Source: JAQTTT01 sp964565435 (GTDB taxonomy: Archaea > Nanobdellota > Nanobdellia > Tiddalikarchaeales > Tiddalikarchaeaceae). From it: a stretch of 25,955 nucleotides of DNA. Positions 6,499-13,809 of this stretch are shown here, piece by piece. The translations under genes were made by a program, and so were the position numbers. Position 1 is the stretch's first letter; every line of letters begins with the position of its first letter. Under the pieces are notes generated by a model that made no database searches, had not been told where the DNA came from, and saw nothing but the letters and a program-made list of their open reading frames with translations. Location of the stretch: the NCBI GenBank assembly GCA_964565435.1, contig CAZMEY010000006.1, positions 1-25,955 of the forward strand, written 5' to 3'.

Positions 6499-7650
6499 TC
6501 ATAGGTCATCAATTGCAATGCTGCTCCATTCGCTTAAAGTTTTGTCCAAGAAAATCAAGTCTCCCACTTCTGAATTCATATTTTCCAAGTAAACAACTAT
6601 TAACTCATAATCTTCATTAACATATTTGCTTTCTTTGGCAATTGCCACAGGTATTCCATCATTGCTTAAGCACATCTCATATCTTAGCTCCGATAAATCG
6701 GAGAACTCTTCAGAGCTTACATCAACCTCAAAATAAAGGGGTGCGCAAGGAATATTAGTCAGATTCCAGACATTTTCCCTACCATATTCCTCTGTTTTGT
6801 AATTGTTCACAATATTGTAAATTTCATCATAGATGCTTGTGACTAAGATGTTATTTGCCCTAAATGCTCCTGTGCTAATTCTTTGGGGCTCAGCCGCAAG
6901 ATCATAATATAGGTTCCCGTTTTGCCTAATGCTGATAATATTTTTATTGGGCGAAACAAGGGCAGATGTTGCCTTTGAATTGTTAATCAAATAATACTGC
7001 TCCCTTATGTAGTCCTCTGCATGAGTTGTGTATTGGTACGTGTAATTAAGGTATGTGTTGTTTAATTCATAAAATAATGAATGCCCAAGCCTTAAAGAGT
7101 TTCTTGAAGTGTCGCTTTGCGGAGGATTCAATAATAAGTAAGCGCCTATAACTCCAACAACAAGTATTCCTATGAAAATCATTGCCATTATAGCAGAGCC
7201 CAAGGGATTGGATTTTTTAGGCAATTTTGCATTAACAAGCAAGGGTTTAGGCGATTGCTGCGCATTTGGCTTAATCATTATAGGAATTGGCTTTGGAGGA
7301 ATAGGCTTAGGGCTGGACTGAATAACTGGCTTAGGCTGGGCTGCGGGTTTAGGAGCTTGGGCAATTGGCTTTTGTGCTGGCTGAATAACGGGTTTAAGGC
7401 TAGGCTGAATATTATCCTGCATCTTTGGCTCAGGCTTATGCATTGAGTGGATTTGGCTTGAAGCGCTGCTGCTATACTGCGCATTGCCTTCCATATTGAG
7501 AAGGATTATTATCTTAAAATAAGTGTCAGGGTGCTCTTTTTTTAGGGCAGTAATTTTTTCTTTGTATAATTCATTATCATAAATCTTCAAATCCCTTAAT
7601 TCTTTCAATATTTTATTGATTTCTTCATCGCTTTTTTTATCTTTAGGCAT
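6499..7650 (-). CDS. Single-pass membrane protein with Pro-rich cytoplasmic linker
   Basis: A 383-aa protein, family not recognised. Residues 1-55 form a charged helical domain. Residues 73-137 are a Pro/Lys/Gln-rich low-complexity linker made of PKP, QPKP and IPPKP units. One hydrophobic segment spans about 150-174. The following ~210 residues carry sequons (NNT, NYT, NNS, NLT) and two Cys (302, 327) that could form a disulfide. The positive residues before the membrane segment and the sequons after it predict an N-in/C-out topology without a cleaved signal. Local repetition of PKP/QPKP in the linker may make it length-variable. A TATA-like TTTATAAAAT lies about 28 bp upstream of the ATG at 7650. 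It is divergent from the ribosomal operon; a role in surface anchoring or sensing is speculative. Confidence 0.75.
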   Translation of the reverse strand: MPKDKKSDEEINKILKELRDLKIYDNELYKEKITALKKEHPDTYFKIIILLNMEGNAQYSSSASSQIHSMHKPEPKMQDNIQPSLKPVIQPAQKPIAQAPKPAAQPKPVIQSSPKPIPPKPIPIMIKPNAQQSPKPLLVNAKLPKKSNPLGSAIMAMIFIGILVVGVIGAYLLLNPPQSDTSRNSLRLGHSLFYELNNTYLNYTYQYTTHAEDYIREQYYLINNSKATSALVSPNKNIISIRQNGNLYYDLAAEPQRISTGAFRANNILVTSIYDEIYNIVNNYKTEEYGRENVWNLTNIPCAPLYFEVDVSSEEFSDLSELRYEMCLSNDGIPVAIAKESKYVNEDYELIVVYLENMNSEVGDLIFLDKTLSEWSSIAIDDL

Positions 7651-7671
7651 GATGTATAATTAATTATTAAT

Positions 7672-7684
7672 ATTTTATAAATTA
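7672..7684 (-). promoter_or_regulatory. TATA box for the Pro-rich membrane protein
   Basis: The minus strand reads TAATTTATAAAAT, centred about 28 bp from the ATG at 7650. The transcript is probably leaderless. Confidence 0.5.
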
Positions 7685-7704
7685 TGGCTAATCAATGTAT
7701 AGCA

Positions 7705-7716
7705 ATATTTTTAAAG
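7705..7716 (+). promoter_or_regulatory. Possible upstream promoter (P1) of the ribosomal operon
   Basis: ATATTTTTAAAG centred about 26 bp before the ATG of a 19-codon ORF at 7737. If used, the L3 mRNA would gain a ~90-nt leader. Confidence 0.35.
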
Positions 7717-7736
7717 CAATCCTTGTTATTAATTAA

Positions 7737-7796
7737 ATGTTCCAATATTCGTGCGCCATTACCGCAAGAAGAAGTAAAAAAAATAAAAAGGTTTAA
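7737..7796 (+). CDS. Possible 19-aa micro-ORF upstream of L3
   Basis: ATG at 7737, 19 codons and TAA at 7794-7796, giving a basic peptide ending ARRSKKNKKV. A TATA-like box sits about 26 bp before it, so the ATG would be at or near the RNA 5' end. Its stop overlaps the second TATA box, that of L3. It could be a regulatory upstream ORF or coincidence; no homology is recognised. Confidence 0.2.
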   Translation: MFQYSCAITARRSKKNKKV

Positions 7797-7801
7797 AAAT
7801 A
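7792..7801 (+). promoter_or_regulatory. Main TATA box (P2) of the ribosomal superoperon
   Basis: TTTAAAAATA centred about 28 bp before the L3 ATG at 7825. The predicted start is at or within a few bases of the ATG, giving a leaderless or near-leaderless mRNA for a ~13.6-kb operon. Confidence 0.55.
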
Positions 7802-7824
7802 AAATACAAATAAGGTAAGATACT

Positions 7825-8862
7825 ATGGGTCACACGATTGGAGATACAGACTTTCCTAGAAGAGGAAGCATGCAATTCTGGCCAAGAAAAAGGGCTATGA
7901 GGATTTATCCAAGCATTAAGACTATTCCTTCGTTGCCTGGCAATTTTTTGACAAGCTTTTCCGGCTATAAGGTTGGCATGACTCATGTTTCAGTCATTGA
8001 TAATATCAAAAACAGCCCTACAAAAGGCCAAGAAATCGTTGTTCCTGTCACAATCCTTGAGTGCCCATCATTAAATATTTTTTCTATAAGACTTTATTCT
8101 TATTCGCCAAATACTGGCTATACTATTTCCGGACAGATAAATGCAGAATCCTATGCCAAAGAATTGGGCAAAAAGCTGGTTCTAAAAAGCAAAAAAGGCA
8201 AGGAAAAAGATAATTCCAAGGTTTTTACCAAGAATGATGCGCAAAAATTATTGAATGAAGATAAGATTAAAAGAGTAAGCTTAGTTGTTCACACTAACCC
8301 TAAAAGCACAAGCATTGGCAAGAAAAAGCCGGAGATTATGGAGATAATAGTTTCAGGCGAAGCTAAAGGAGCATTTGATAAGGCGTTTGATTTGCTTGGA
8401 AAGCAGGTAAATGTAAATGATGTATTTGCTGAAGGGGAGCAATTGGATATTTTTTCAGTGACTACTGGCAAAGGATGGCAGGGAAGTGCTAAAAGGTTTG
8501 GAGTAAAAATTGGCGGAAAAAGATACAGTCATACTGAGAAGGTTAAAAGAAAAGCCATGACTCTTGGTCCTGTAAGCCCTTCAAAGGTTGCCCACACAGT
8601 TCCTCAGCATGGTCAAATGGGTTTTCAGACAAGATGCGATTATAATAAATGGCTATTGAAAATTGCTGAGCCAAAAGATATGATAATGAAAGGGGGATTT
8701 GTAAGCTATGGCAACCCTAAAAATACTGTATTATTTATTAAAGGAAGCATTCCTGGGCCTAAAAAAAGGCTTATAAGGATTAGGAAGAGTATCAGGCCTA
8801 ATGACAAGATTCCAAAGCAAGTGCCTGAAATGGTTTATATATCAAAGGAGTCAAAGCAGTGA
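7825..8862 (+). CDS. rpl3: Large-subunit ribosomal protein uL3
   Basis: Primary 23S rRNA binder that reaches toward the peptidyl-transferase centre. The 345 aa are typical for archaeal L3. They begin with PRRGSMQFWPRKRA, contain SGYKVGMTHV (46-55), GKGWQGSAKRFGV (215-227), and the central-extension motif PQHGQMGFQTR (260-270) followed by a DYNKW segment. The ATG at 7825 is supported by this conserved N-terminus and a TATA box about 28 bp upstream. It is the first gene of the superoperon; its TGA overlaps the GTG start of L4. S10, which precedes L3 in bacteria, is not here, as is usual in archaea. Confidence 0.97.
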   Translation: MGHTIGDTDFPRRGSMQFWPRKRAMRIYPSIKTIPSLPGNFLTSFSGYKVGMTHVSVIDNIKNSPTKGQEIVVPVTILECPSLNIFSIRLYSYSPNTGYTISGQINAESYAKELGKKLVLKSKKGKEKDNSKVFTKNDAQKLLNEDKIKRVSLVVHTNPKSTSIGKKKPEIMEIIVSGEAKGAFDKAFDLLGKQVNVNDVFAEGEQLDIFSVTTGKGWQGSAKRFGVKIGGKRYSHTEKVKRKAMTLGPVSPSKVAHTVPQHGQMGFQTRCDYNKWLLKIAEPKDMIMKGGFVSYGNPKNTVLFIKGSIPGPKKRLIRIRKSIRPNDKIPKQVPEMVYISKESKQ

Positions 8863-9686
8863 TAAAAATGAAAGCAGAGATTTTAAGCGCTAAAGGGGAA
8901 AATAAGGGAAAAATGGATTTGCCTTCGCAATTCAGCGAGAAGCATCATCCAATAATCATTAAAAGGGCTTTCAATGCCAATATGTCTCTTAATTATCAGC
9001 ACCACGGCACTGACCCTAGGGCTGGCTTAAAGAAAGCAGTAGAGCTTTCAAAGATGAGAAGCGTTTACAAAACAACTTATGGCCACGGGCACAATAGGGC
9101 TCCAAGAAAGGTTGTTTCAAGAAGGGGTGAAAGGTTTAACTTTGTAGGCGACCAAGCTCCTTTTGCAAGAAAAGGTAGGACTGCATTCCCTCCATTAGTT
9201 GAAAAAATATTTGAAGAAAAAATAAACAATAAAGAAAGGTTATTCGCAATAAGAAGCGCAATTGCAGCAACAGTTAACAAGAAATTGGTTGAGAAAAGGA
9301 ACCATAAAATTGGAAAAACTGACTTGCCAATAATTGTTGAAGGCGCTGAAAAACTGGCAAAAACAGTTGATGTAAAAAAAATGCTTGAATCATTCGGATT
9401 GATTGAGGAATTGTCAAGGATTAGCGAGAGAAAAGTGAGAGCAGGCGTTGGAAAGATGAGAGGAAGAAGGTACCAATCAAAGAAAGGGCCATTGATTGTT
9501 GTCAGCAAGGATTGCGCACTATTAAAGGCTTCAAAATCAATGCTTGGAATTGAAGCAATACCTGTTAAAAACTTGAATGTCACTTTGCTTGCGCCAGGAG
9601 GCGTTGCAGGAAGATTGACTGTTTGGACTAAAGAAGCTGTTGAAGAGATGGCTCAAAAAAAGCTTTTTTTGGGTGAGAAGCAATGA
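8859..9686 (+). CDS. rpl4: Large-subunit ribosomal protein uL4
   Basis: Binds 23S rRNA and lines part of the exit tunnel. The 275 aa show the archaeal/eukaryotic L4 pattern, with RAGLKKAVELSKMRSVYKTT, then the tunnel-loop region GHGHNRAPRKVVSRRG (75-90) and KGRTAFPPLVEKIF. Start choice: GTG at 8859 overlaps the L3 stop and lies 8 nt after AAAGGAG (8844-8850), so it is preferred over the ATG at 8868, which is 17 nt away. Its stop overlaps the L23 start by 4 bases. The C-terminal part with GVGKMRGRRYQSKKGPLIV is also typical. Confidence 0.96.
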   Translation: MIKMKAEILSAKGENKGKMDLPSQFSEKHHPIIIKRAFNANMSLNYQHHGTDPRAGLKKAVELSKMRSVYKTTYGHGHNRAPRKVVSRRGERFNFVGDQAPFARKGRTAFPPLVEKIFEEKINNKERLFAIRSAIAATVNKKLVEKRNHKIGKTDLPIIVEGAEKLAKTVDVKKMLESFGLIEELSRISERKVRAGVGKMRGRRYQSKKGPLIVVSKDCALLKASKSMLGIEAIPVKNLNVTLLAPGGVAGRLTVWTKEAVEEMAQKKLFLGEKQ

Positions 9687-9940
9687 AGAACTATGATGTA
9701 TTAATAAATCCATTAGCCACTGAAAAAAGCGTCAGATTAATGGAGACTGAAAATAAATTGACATTTGTTGTTGCAAAGTCTGCAACCAAGGATAATATTA
9801 AAAAAGCACTAGAATCAATGTTTAACATTAAAGTAAAAGAAGTTAATACCCATATAAGAGATGGAAAAAAGATAGCATTTATCCTGCTTAAGCCAGAGTT
9901 TAATGCAATGGATATAGCTAACCAATTGGGAGTGTTATAA
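9683..9940 (+). CDS. rpl23: Large-subunit ribosomal protein uL23
   Basis: Binds 23S rRNA at the tunnel exit and forms the docking site for SRP and the Sec translocon. The 85-aa length is standard for archaea. Family signature: NPLATEKSVRLME near the N-terminus, FVVAKSATKDNIKKALESMFNIKVKEVNTH in the centre, and a final KPEFNAMDIANQLGVL. The ATG overlaps the L4 stop by 4 bases, and L2 begins after one base. The SecY and EMC3-like genes at the operon end encode the membrane partners of this ribosome region. Confidence 0.96.
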   Translation: MKNYDVLINPLATEKSVRLMETENKLTFVVAKSATKDNIKKALESMFNIKVKEVNTHIRDGKKIAFILLKPEFNAMDIANQLGVL

Positions 9941-9941
9941 A

Positions 9942-10673
9942 ATGCCTAAACAATTAATACAGCAAAGAAGGGGAAAAGGGGGTCCAAGATTTAGGAGCCC
10001 AGGACACAGGTTCAAAGGAGCCACTGAATTAAGGAAAATGGATGATATTGAAGAGAAAGGGGCAATAAAAGGCATTGTCAAGGATATATATAATGATCCT
10101 GCCAAATCAGCTCCAATGCTATTAGTTGAATATAATAATGGTGATATACTTTCATACCCAGCGCCTTTTGGCATAAAAGTTGGGGATGCAGTTGAAAGCG
10201 GATTTAGCGCTAATCCTGCAATGGGAAGCATTTTGCCTTTATCGCAAATACCTGAAGGTTCACTTATTTATTGCGTTGAAAACAGGCATGGAAGTGGTCC
10301 AAAATTCGCAAGAGCTGGAGGAAACTCGGCTAAAATAATCGCACATGAAGATAAAGGCGTATTGATTGAGATGCCCAGCAAAAAAACTTTATTATTGGCA
10401 GGAAATTGCAGGGCAGTTATAGGAAAAATTGCCGGCTCAGGAAGAAAAGACAAGCCATTTGTCAAGGCTTGGAATAAGAGGCGCGCAAGGAATGCTAAAG
10501 GAAAGAAGCACATGGTTGTTTCAGGAACTGCAATGAACGCTATTGACCACCCACATGGTGGAGGAGGAAATAGGAATAAGAAAAACAAATCAGTTTCAAG
10601 AAATGCTCCTCCAGGCGCAAAGGTTGGTTCAATCGCTCCAAAAAGGACAGGTTTAAGGAAGGGGAAGAAATAA
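9942..10673 (+). CDS. rpl2: Large-subunit ribosomal protein uL2
   Basis: Core 23S rRNA protein required for subunit joining and peptidyl-transferase-centre integrity. The 243 aa include the N-terminal RRGKGGPRFRSPGHR, the SH3-like middle, and the hallmark MNAIDHPHGGGGNRNKK (about 198-214), which holds the His (H203/H205) of the conserved loop. The C-terminal GSIAPKRTGLRKGKK is the usual archaeal end. Its TAA shares one base with the S19 ATG (TAATG), a typical coupling arrangement. Confidence 0.97.
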   Translation: MPKQLIQQRRGKGGPRFRSPGHRFKGATELRKMDDIEEKGAIKGIVKDIYNDPAKSAPMLLVEYNNGDILSYPAPFGIKVGDAVESGFSANPAMGSILPLSQIPEGSLIYCVENRHGSGPKFARAGGNSAKIIAHEDKGVLIEMPSKKTLLLAGNCRAVIGKIAGSGRKDKPFVKAWNKRRARNAKGKKHMVVSGTAMNAIDHPHGGGGNRNKKNKSVSRNAPPGAKVGSIAPKRTGLRKGKK

Positions 10674-11101
10674 TGAGTGACGAAAAGAAAAAAGTTTACT
10701 ATTACAAAGGAAGGACTTACGAAGAGCTTAAAGGCTTGAAAGATGAGGAATTGCTAAAAATCATTGGCTCAAGAGGGAGAAGGAACTTTAAAAGAGGATT
10801 ATCCCCCAAAAAGAAGGATTTAATGAGAAAAGTCAAAGAATCAAATGAATTGGTTTCCCAAGGAAAGCCGCAATTAAAAATCAAAACCCATTCCAGGGAT
10901 ATGATAATAGTTCCAGAAATGATTGACTTAAAAATTGAAGTTTATACAGGAAGAGCCTTTGAACCCCTAACCATAAAGCAGGAAATGATTGGGCATTACT
11001 TGGGAGAGTTTGTTTTTACCAGGAAAAAGGTTGTTCACGGCTCAAAAGCTTCAACCGAATCAAAGCCTGCAGCTCCAGCTTCAAAAGGTGATAAGAAATG
11101 A
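10673..11101 (+). CDS. rps19: Small-subunit ribosomal protein uS19
   Basis: Head protein of the 30S subunit near the decoding A site. The 142 aa hold the archaeal pattern YYYKGRTYEELKGL, then RGRRNFKRGLSPKKKDLMRKV, THSRDMIIVPEM and MIGHYLGEFVFTRKKVVHG. Odd: after VVHG the usual short GIGATRSS-like tail is replaced by a Lys/Ala/Pro/Ser stretch (SKPAAPASKGDKK). Starts one base inside the L2 stop and overlaps L22 by 4 bases. Confidence 0.96.
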   Translation: MSDEKKKVYYYKGRTYEELKGLKDEELLKIIGSRGRRNFKRGLSPKKKDLMRKVKESNELVSQGKPQLKIKTHSRDMIIVPEMIDLKIEVYTGRAFEPLTIKQEMIGHYLGEFVFTRKKVVHGSKASTESKPAAPASKGDKK

Positions 11102-11508
11102 AGGAAAAATTAGAGAATCAGGCAGTAGCCAACACCACTATGCCAATATCATCAAAGGATTCGGTTAATATTGGAAAATTAATAAGGGGAAGGAAAATTG
11201 ACCAAGCAATAATGATGCTAGAAAAAATCATTGCAAAAGAGATGGCTTTGCCAATAGTAAGATTCAGCTTTAATGTTTCGCATAAAAGGGGTTTGGGAAT
11301 AGGCGGAAGATACCCTCAAAAATCATCCAAAGGGATAATCAAAGCTTTGAAACTATTGAAAGCAAACGCTAAAGCAAAAGGGCTTGACGAATCCAAATTA
11401 ATAATCAATGAGTTCATATCAAATTATGCAGTAAGCAATGAAAAAAGGGGAAGATACAAAACAGGAGCATCAACCCACATAAAAATTGGAGCAGTGGTTA
11501 AAGAATGA
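11098..11508 (+). CDS. rpl22: Large-subunit ribosomal protein uL22
   Basis: Interacts with all 23S domains and lines the exit tunnel with its beta hairpin. The 136 aa are slightly short for an archaeal L22 (~150). The family core is present: GKLIRGRKIDQAIMMLEKII, VRFSFNVSHKRGLGIGGRYPQKSSK (hairpin start), and the C-terminal RGRYKTGASTHIKIGAVVKE. The N-terminus is acidic/polar (NQAVANTTMP) and lacks the more basic YS motif of many L22s. It overlaps both S19 and S3 by 4 bases. Confidence 0.94.
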   Translation: MKEKLENQAVANTTMPISSKDSVNIGKLIRGRKIDQAIMMLEKIIAKEMALPIVRFSFNVSHKRGLGIGGRYPQKSSKGIIKALKLLKANAKAKGLDESKLIINEFISNYAVSNEKRGRYKTGASTHIKIGAVVKE

Positions 11509-12308
11509 TTGAAAGAAAATTCATTAAAGAGAAGATAGGGGATTATAAGATTCAAAAATTGCTTTTCAAGCAATTTGAAAGAAGCAGCTATTCGCATGCA
11601 GCAATACAAAAAACTCCTTTAGGCGACAAAATAATCATTTTTTCATCAAGGCCTGGAATGATTGTAGGAAGAGGAGGGGAAAACCTTAAAAAAATAACAG
11701 AGAAGTTAAAAAACTTCGGCATACAAAACCCTCAAGTTGATGTCCAGGAGGTTGACAATTCATTGCTTGACCCTTCGCTTGTGGCTGAAAGGATTGTTGA
11801 AATGTTTTTGAAAATGGGCACAGCAAGATTCAAATTCATAGGGCATAATATTTGCGAAAAAGTATTGCTTGCTGGAGCAAGGGGAGTGCAGGTAACTCTT
11901 GCAGGAAGGATTCCGGCAGCAAGAGCCAAGATGTGGAAATTCATAATGGGATTTTTGCCTAAATGTGGAAGCATAGCATATAGCGATGTTAAAGAAAGCT
12001 TCAGGATTGCAACATTAAAAACTGGAGTAATAGGAGTAAAAGTAAAAATACTTCCTCCAAATGTCAGAATGCCTGATGAAGTAATAATCATTGAATCGCC
12101 AAAAGAATCAGTGACTGATTTGAAAACCCAAACAAAAAGCGAAGAAGGCTTGATTGTTGCAATGGAAAAATCAGAAAAAACTGAATCAAAGCCAAAAGAC
12201 AAAAAAGAGCAGATAGCTGAATTGGCAAAAAAATTGGAGGCAAAAGCTTCTGAAAAACAAAAGGATTCGCTGAAAGAATTAATGGAAAAAAAGGATGATA
12301 AAGAATGA
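11505..12308 (+). CDS. rps3: Small-subunit ribosomal protein uS3
   Basis: 30S head protein at the mRNA entry channel. The type II KH domain has its loop in MIVGRGGENLKKIT (G55-G58 region). The C-terminal domain has GARGVQVTLAGRIPAARAKMWKF, matching the conserved rRNA-binding segment. The total of 267 aa exceeds a typical ~210-aa archaeal S3 because of a ~50-residue Lys/Glu-rich tail from about residue 215 (KTESKPKDKKEQIAELAKKL and on), likely helical or coiled. ATGA overlaps at both ends couple it to L22 and L29. Confidence 0.96.
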   Translation: MIERKFIKEKIGDYKIQKLLFKQFERSSYSHAAIQKTPLGDKIIIFSSRPGMIVGRGGENLKKITEKLKNFGIQNPQVDVQEVDNSLLDPSLVAERIVEMFLKMGTARFKFIGHNICEKVLLAGARGVQVTLAGRIPAARAKMWKFIMGFLPKCGSIAYSDVKESFRIATLKTGVIGVKVKILPPNVRMPDEVIIIESPKESVTDLKTQTKSEEGLIVAMEKSEKTESKPKDKKEQIAELAKKLEAKASEKQKDSLKELMEKKDDKE

Positions 12309-12508
12309 GCATAATTAGGTTAAAAGAATTAAAGGAAATGAGCAAGGAAAAGCTTGAAGAAAAAATAGTTGAAATGAAAAAAGAGCTCATGAAATCAAGG
12401 ACTCAAATAGCTTCAAAGCAGAACCCTGACAAGGTCGGAAAGATTAAAGAGCAAAAGAAAATAATTGCCAGAATAAAGACAATACTAAGATTGAGGGGTG
12501 GAAAGTAA
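12305..12508 (+). CDS. rpl29: Large-subunit ribosomal protein uL29
   Basis: Small two-helix protein at the tunnel exit next to L23. The 67 aa have the family form: RLKELKEMSKEKLEEKIVEMKKEL, then KNPDK-like NPDKVGKIKEQKKIIARIKTILRLR. The ATG overlaps the S3 stop by 4 bases. The stop is followed after 4 bases by the eIF1 ATG, whose ribosome-binding sequence (GAGGGGTG) lies in the last L29 codons. Confidence 0.95.
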   Translation: MSIIRLKELKEMSKEKLEEKIVEMKKELMKSRTQIASKQNPDKVGKIKEQKKIIARIKTILRLRGGK

Positions 12509-12512
12509 AAAC

Positions 12513-12818
12513 ATGGATATCTGTTCAACCTGCGGATTGCCTAAAGAATTATGCGTATGCGAATCAATGGCTAAAGAGCAGCAAAAAATAACTGTTTCAG
12601 ATGAAAAAATAAAATTCAAAAAATTCAAGACGGTTATAAATGGGTTGAATTCAAAAGAAATAGACATCAAGACTTTGGCAAAAAATTTCAAGCAAAAGCT
12701 TGCTTGCGGAGGAACAGTCAAAGACAATATAATAGAACTTCAGGGAAAGCACGCAAAAAAAATCAAGGAGTTGCTCCTTATTGAGGGCTTTAACTCTGAA
12801 AGCATAGAGGTAAAATGA
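12513..12818 (+). CDS. Translation initiation factor aIF1 (SUI1)
   Basis: Checks start-codon selection on the small subunit. The 101 aa open with an archaeal zinc-knuckle-like C4-x2-C7...C14-x-C16 (MDICSTCGLPKELCVC). The SUI1 fold follows: KFKTVINGLNSKEIDIKTLAKNFKQKLACGGTVKDN, where LACGGTVKDN is the family signature, and ELQGKHAKKIKELLLIEGF. Start choice: ATG 12513 with GAGGGGTG 12 nt upstream gives the conserved N-terminus; a GTG at 12498 would add five non-conserved residues. Its place between L29 and Rpp29 is the standard archaeal order. It overlaps the next gene by 4 bases. Confidence 0.95.
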   Translation: MDICSTCGLPKELCVCESMAKEQQKITVSDEKIKFKKFKTVINGLNSKEIDIKTLAKNFKQKLACGGTVKDNIIELQGKHAKKIKELLLIEGFNSESIEVK

Positions 12819-13090
12819 TTAGTGAAAAAAACATCACAATGCACGAACTCATAGGCTTAAAGGCGAAAACCAAAAAAGCCAAAGGGTTAATAGTTGATGA
12901 ATCAAAAAACACGATAACAATATGGGACAAAAAAAAAGAGAGGATGATTCCAAAACAAAACAATGAGTTTGAAATAAAAACAAATGGCGGCGAGATAATA
13001 ATCAAAGGCGAGCAAATAGCTCAAAGGCCTTATGATAGGCTAAAAAAAAAATCAAAGGTGAACAATAAATGGCAAAAAAAATCGGTTTAA
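12815..13090 (+). CDS. rnp1: RNase P protein subunit Rpp29 (component 1)
   Basis: Protein subunit of archaeal RNase P, which removes 5' leaders from pre-tRNAs. It pairs with Rpp21 to support substrate recognition. The 91 aa carry the Sm-like fold motifs HELIGLKAKTKKAKGLIVDESKNTI, a middle PKQNNEFEI, and the closing GEQIAQRPYDRLKKK, where RP.DRl is conserved. Position between eIF1 and S17 is standard. Its last 22 bases overlap the start of S17 in another frame, longer than the usual 4-base coupling, so the last residues (WQKKSV) are constrained by S17's N-terminus. Confidence 0.93.
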   Translation: MISEKNITMHELIGLKAKTKKAKGLIVDESKNTITIWDKKKERMIPKQNNEFEIKTNGGEIIIKGEQIAQRPYDRLKKKSKVNNKWQKKSV

Positions 13091-13404
13091 AGGGAATAGA
13101 TGCTCCAGAGCATGACTGCAAGGACAGGAACTGCCCTTTCCACGGCACTTTAAAGCTTAGGGGAAGGATGTTTAAAGGAGTTGTCAAAAGCGCCAAAATG
13201 GATAAAGGAGTAGTAATAGAGTTTGACAAAATGTATATTATACCTAAATATGAAAGGTTTTCAACCAAAAGGACGAGGATTAAAGCCCACAATCCTGATT
13301 GCATCAAAGCCAAAGAAGGGGATTTTGTGACAATTATGGAAACTAGGCCAATATCAAAAAATAAATCATTTGTTGTAATCAAAAAAGAGGCGATAACCAA
13401 ATGA
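13069..13404 (+). CDS. rps17: Small-subunit ribosomal protein uS17
   Basis: Primary 16S rRNA binder of the 30S body. The 111 aa show the archaeal form: HDCKDRNCPFHGTLKLRGRMFKGVV with Cys-rich start, VIEFDKMYIIPKYERFSTKRTRIKAHNP, and EGDFVTIMETRPISKNKSFVVI. The ATG at 13069 lies inside rnp1 (22-base overlap) but the conserved MAKKIGLKGIDAPE start supports it. It overlaps L14 by 4 bases. The C17/C22/H25 and C95 residues resemble the archaeal zinc-like cluster but binding is not shown. Confidence 0.95.
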   Translation: MAKKIGLKGIDAPEHDCKDRNCPFHGTLKLRGRMFKGVVKSAKMDKGVVIEFDKMYIIPKYERFSTKRTRIKAHNPDCIKAKEGDFVTIMETRPISKNKSFVVIKKEAITK

Positions 13405-13802
13405 AAGCAGTTAAAGCAAGGCTTACTAGACCCCTTGAAGTAGGAACAAGATTGACTGTTGCGGATAACAGCGGAGCAAAAATTGCCCAAATCCTTTCAG
13501 TTCACTTAGGAAAAACAGTCAAGAAGAAAAGGCAGGGAGCAGGAGTTGGGGATGTAGTAAGTGTTACAATAAAACAGGGAAACCAGACTGTTAAAAAGAA
13601 AGTCATGCTTGCAGCAATAATAAGGCAAAGAAAGCCTTTCAGGAGATTGGATGGCACAAGGGTAAGGTTTGAAGACAACGCGTGCGTCATCCTTAAATCA
13701 GATGAAGGCGAGCCTAAAGGAACAGTGGTCAAAGGGCCAGTGGCAAAAGAAATTGTTGAAAGGTTTTCAAAAATAGGAAAAATAAGCAGCATAGTGGTGT
13801 AA
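13401..13802 (+). CDS. rpl14: Large-subunit ribosomal protein uL14
   Basis: Interface protein of the large subunit that contacts 16S rRNA in a bridge and, in other organisms, binds anti-association factors. The 133 aa are close to the archaeal norm. Motifs: GTRLTVADNSGAKIAQILSV, the basic hairpin KKKRQGAGVGDVVSVTIKQG, RRLDGTRVRFEDNACVIL, and GTVVKGPVAKEIVERFSKI. It overlaps S17 by 4 bases and is 7 bases before L24. Confidence 0.97.
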   Translation: MKAVKARLTRPLEVGTRLTVADNSGAKIAQILSVHLGKTVKKKRQGAGVGDVVSVTIKQGNQTVKKKVMLAAIIRQRKPFRRLDGTRVRFEDNACVILKSDEGEPKGTVVKGPVAKEIVERFSKIGKISSIVV

Positions 13803-13809
13803 AAACAAA

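Larger units (their letters stand above)
7651..7824. other. 174-bp divergent promoter region between the membrane-protein gene and the ribosomal operon
   Basis: AT-rich stretch with three TATA-like boxes: one on the minus strand (7672-7684) and two on the plus strand (7705-7716 and 7792-7801). A 19-codon ORF at 7737-7796 lies between the two plus-strand boxes. No tRNA or other RNA gene is evident. Confidence 0.6.

Noticed and set aside
7825..8862. Absence of S10 before L3 as a sign of rearrangement
   Set aside because: In archaea S10 is normally next to EF-1alpha, not before L3, so its absence here is ordinary.
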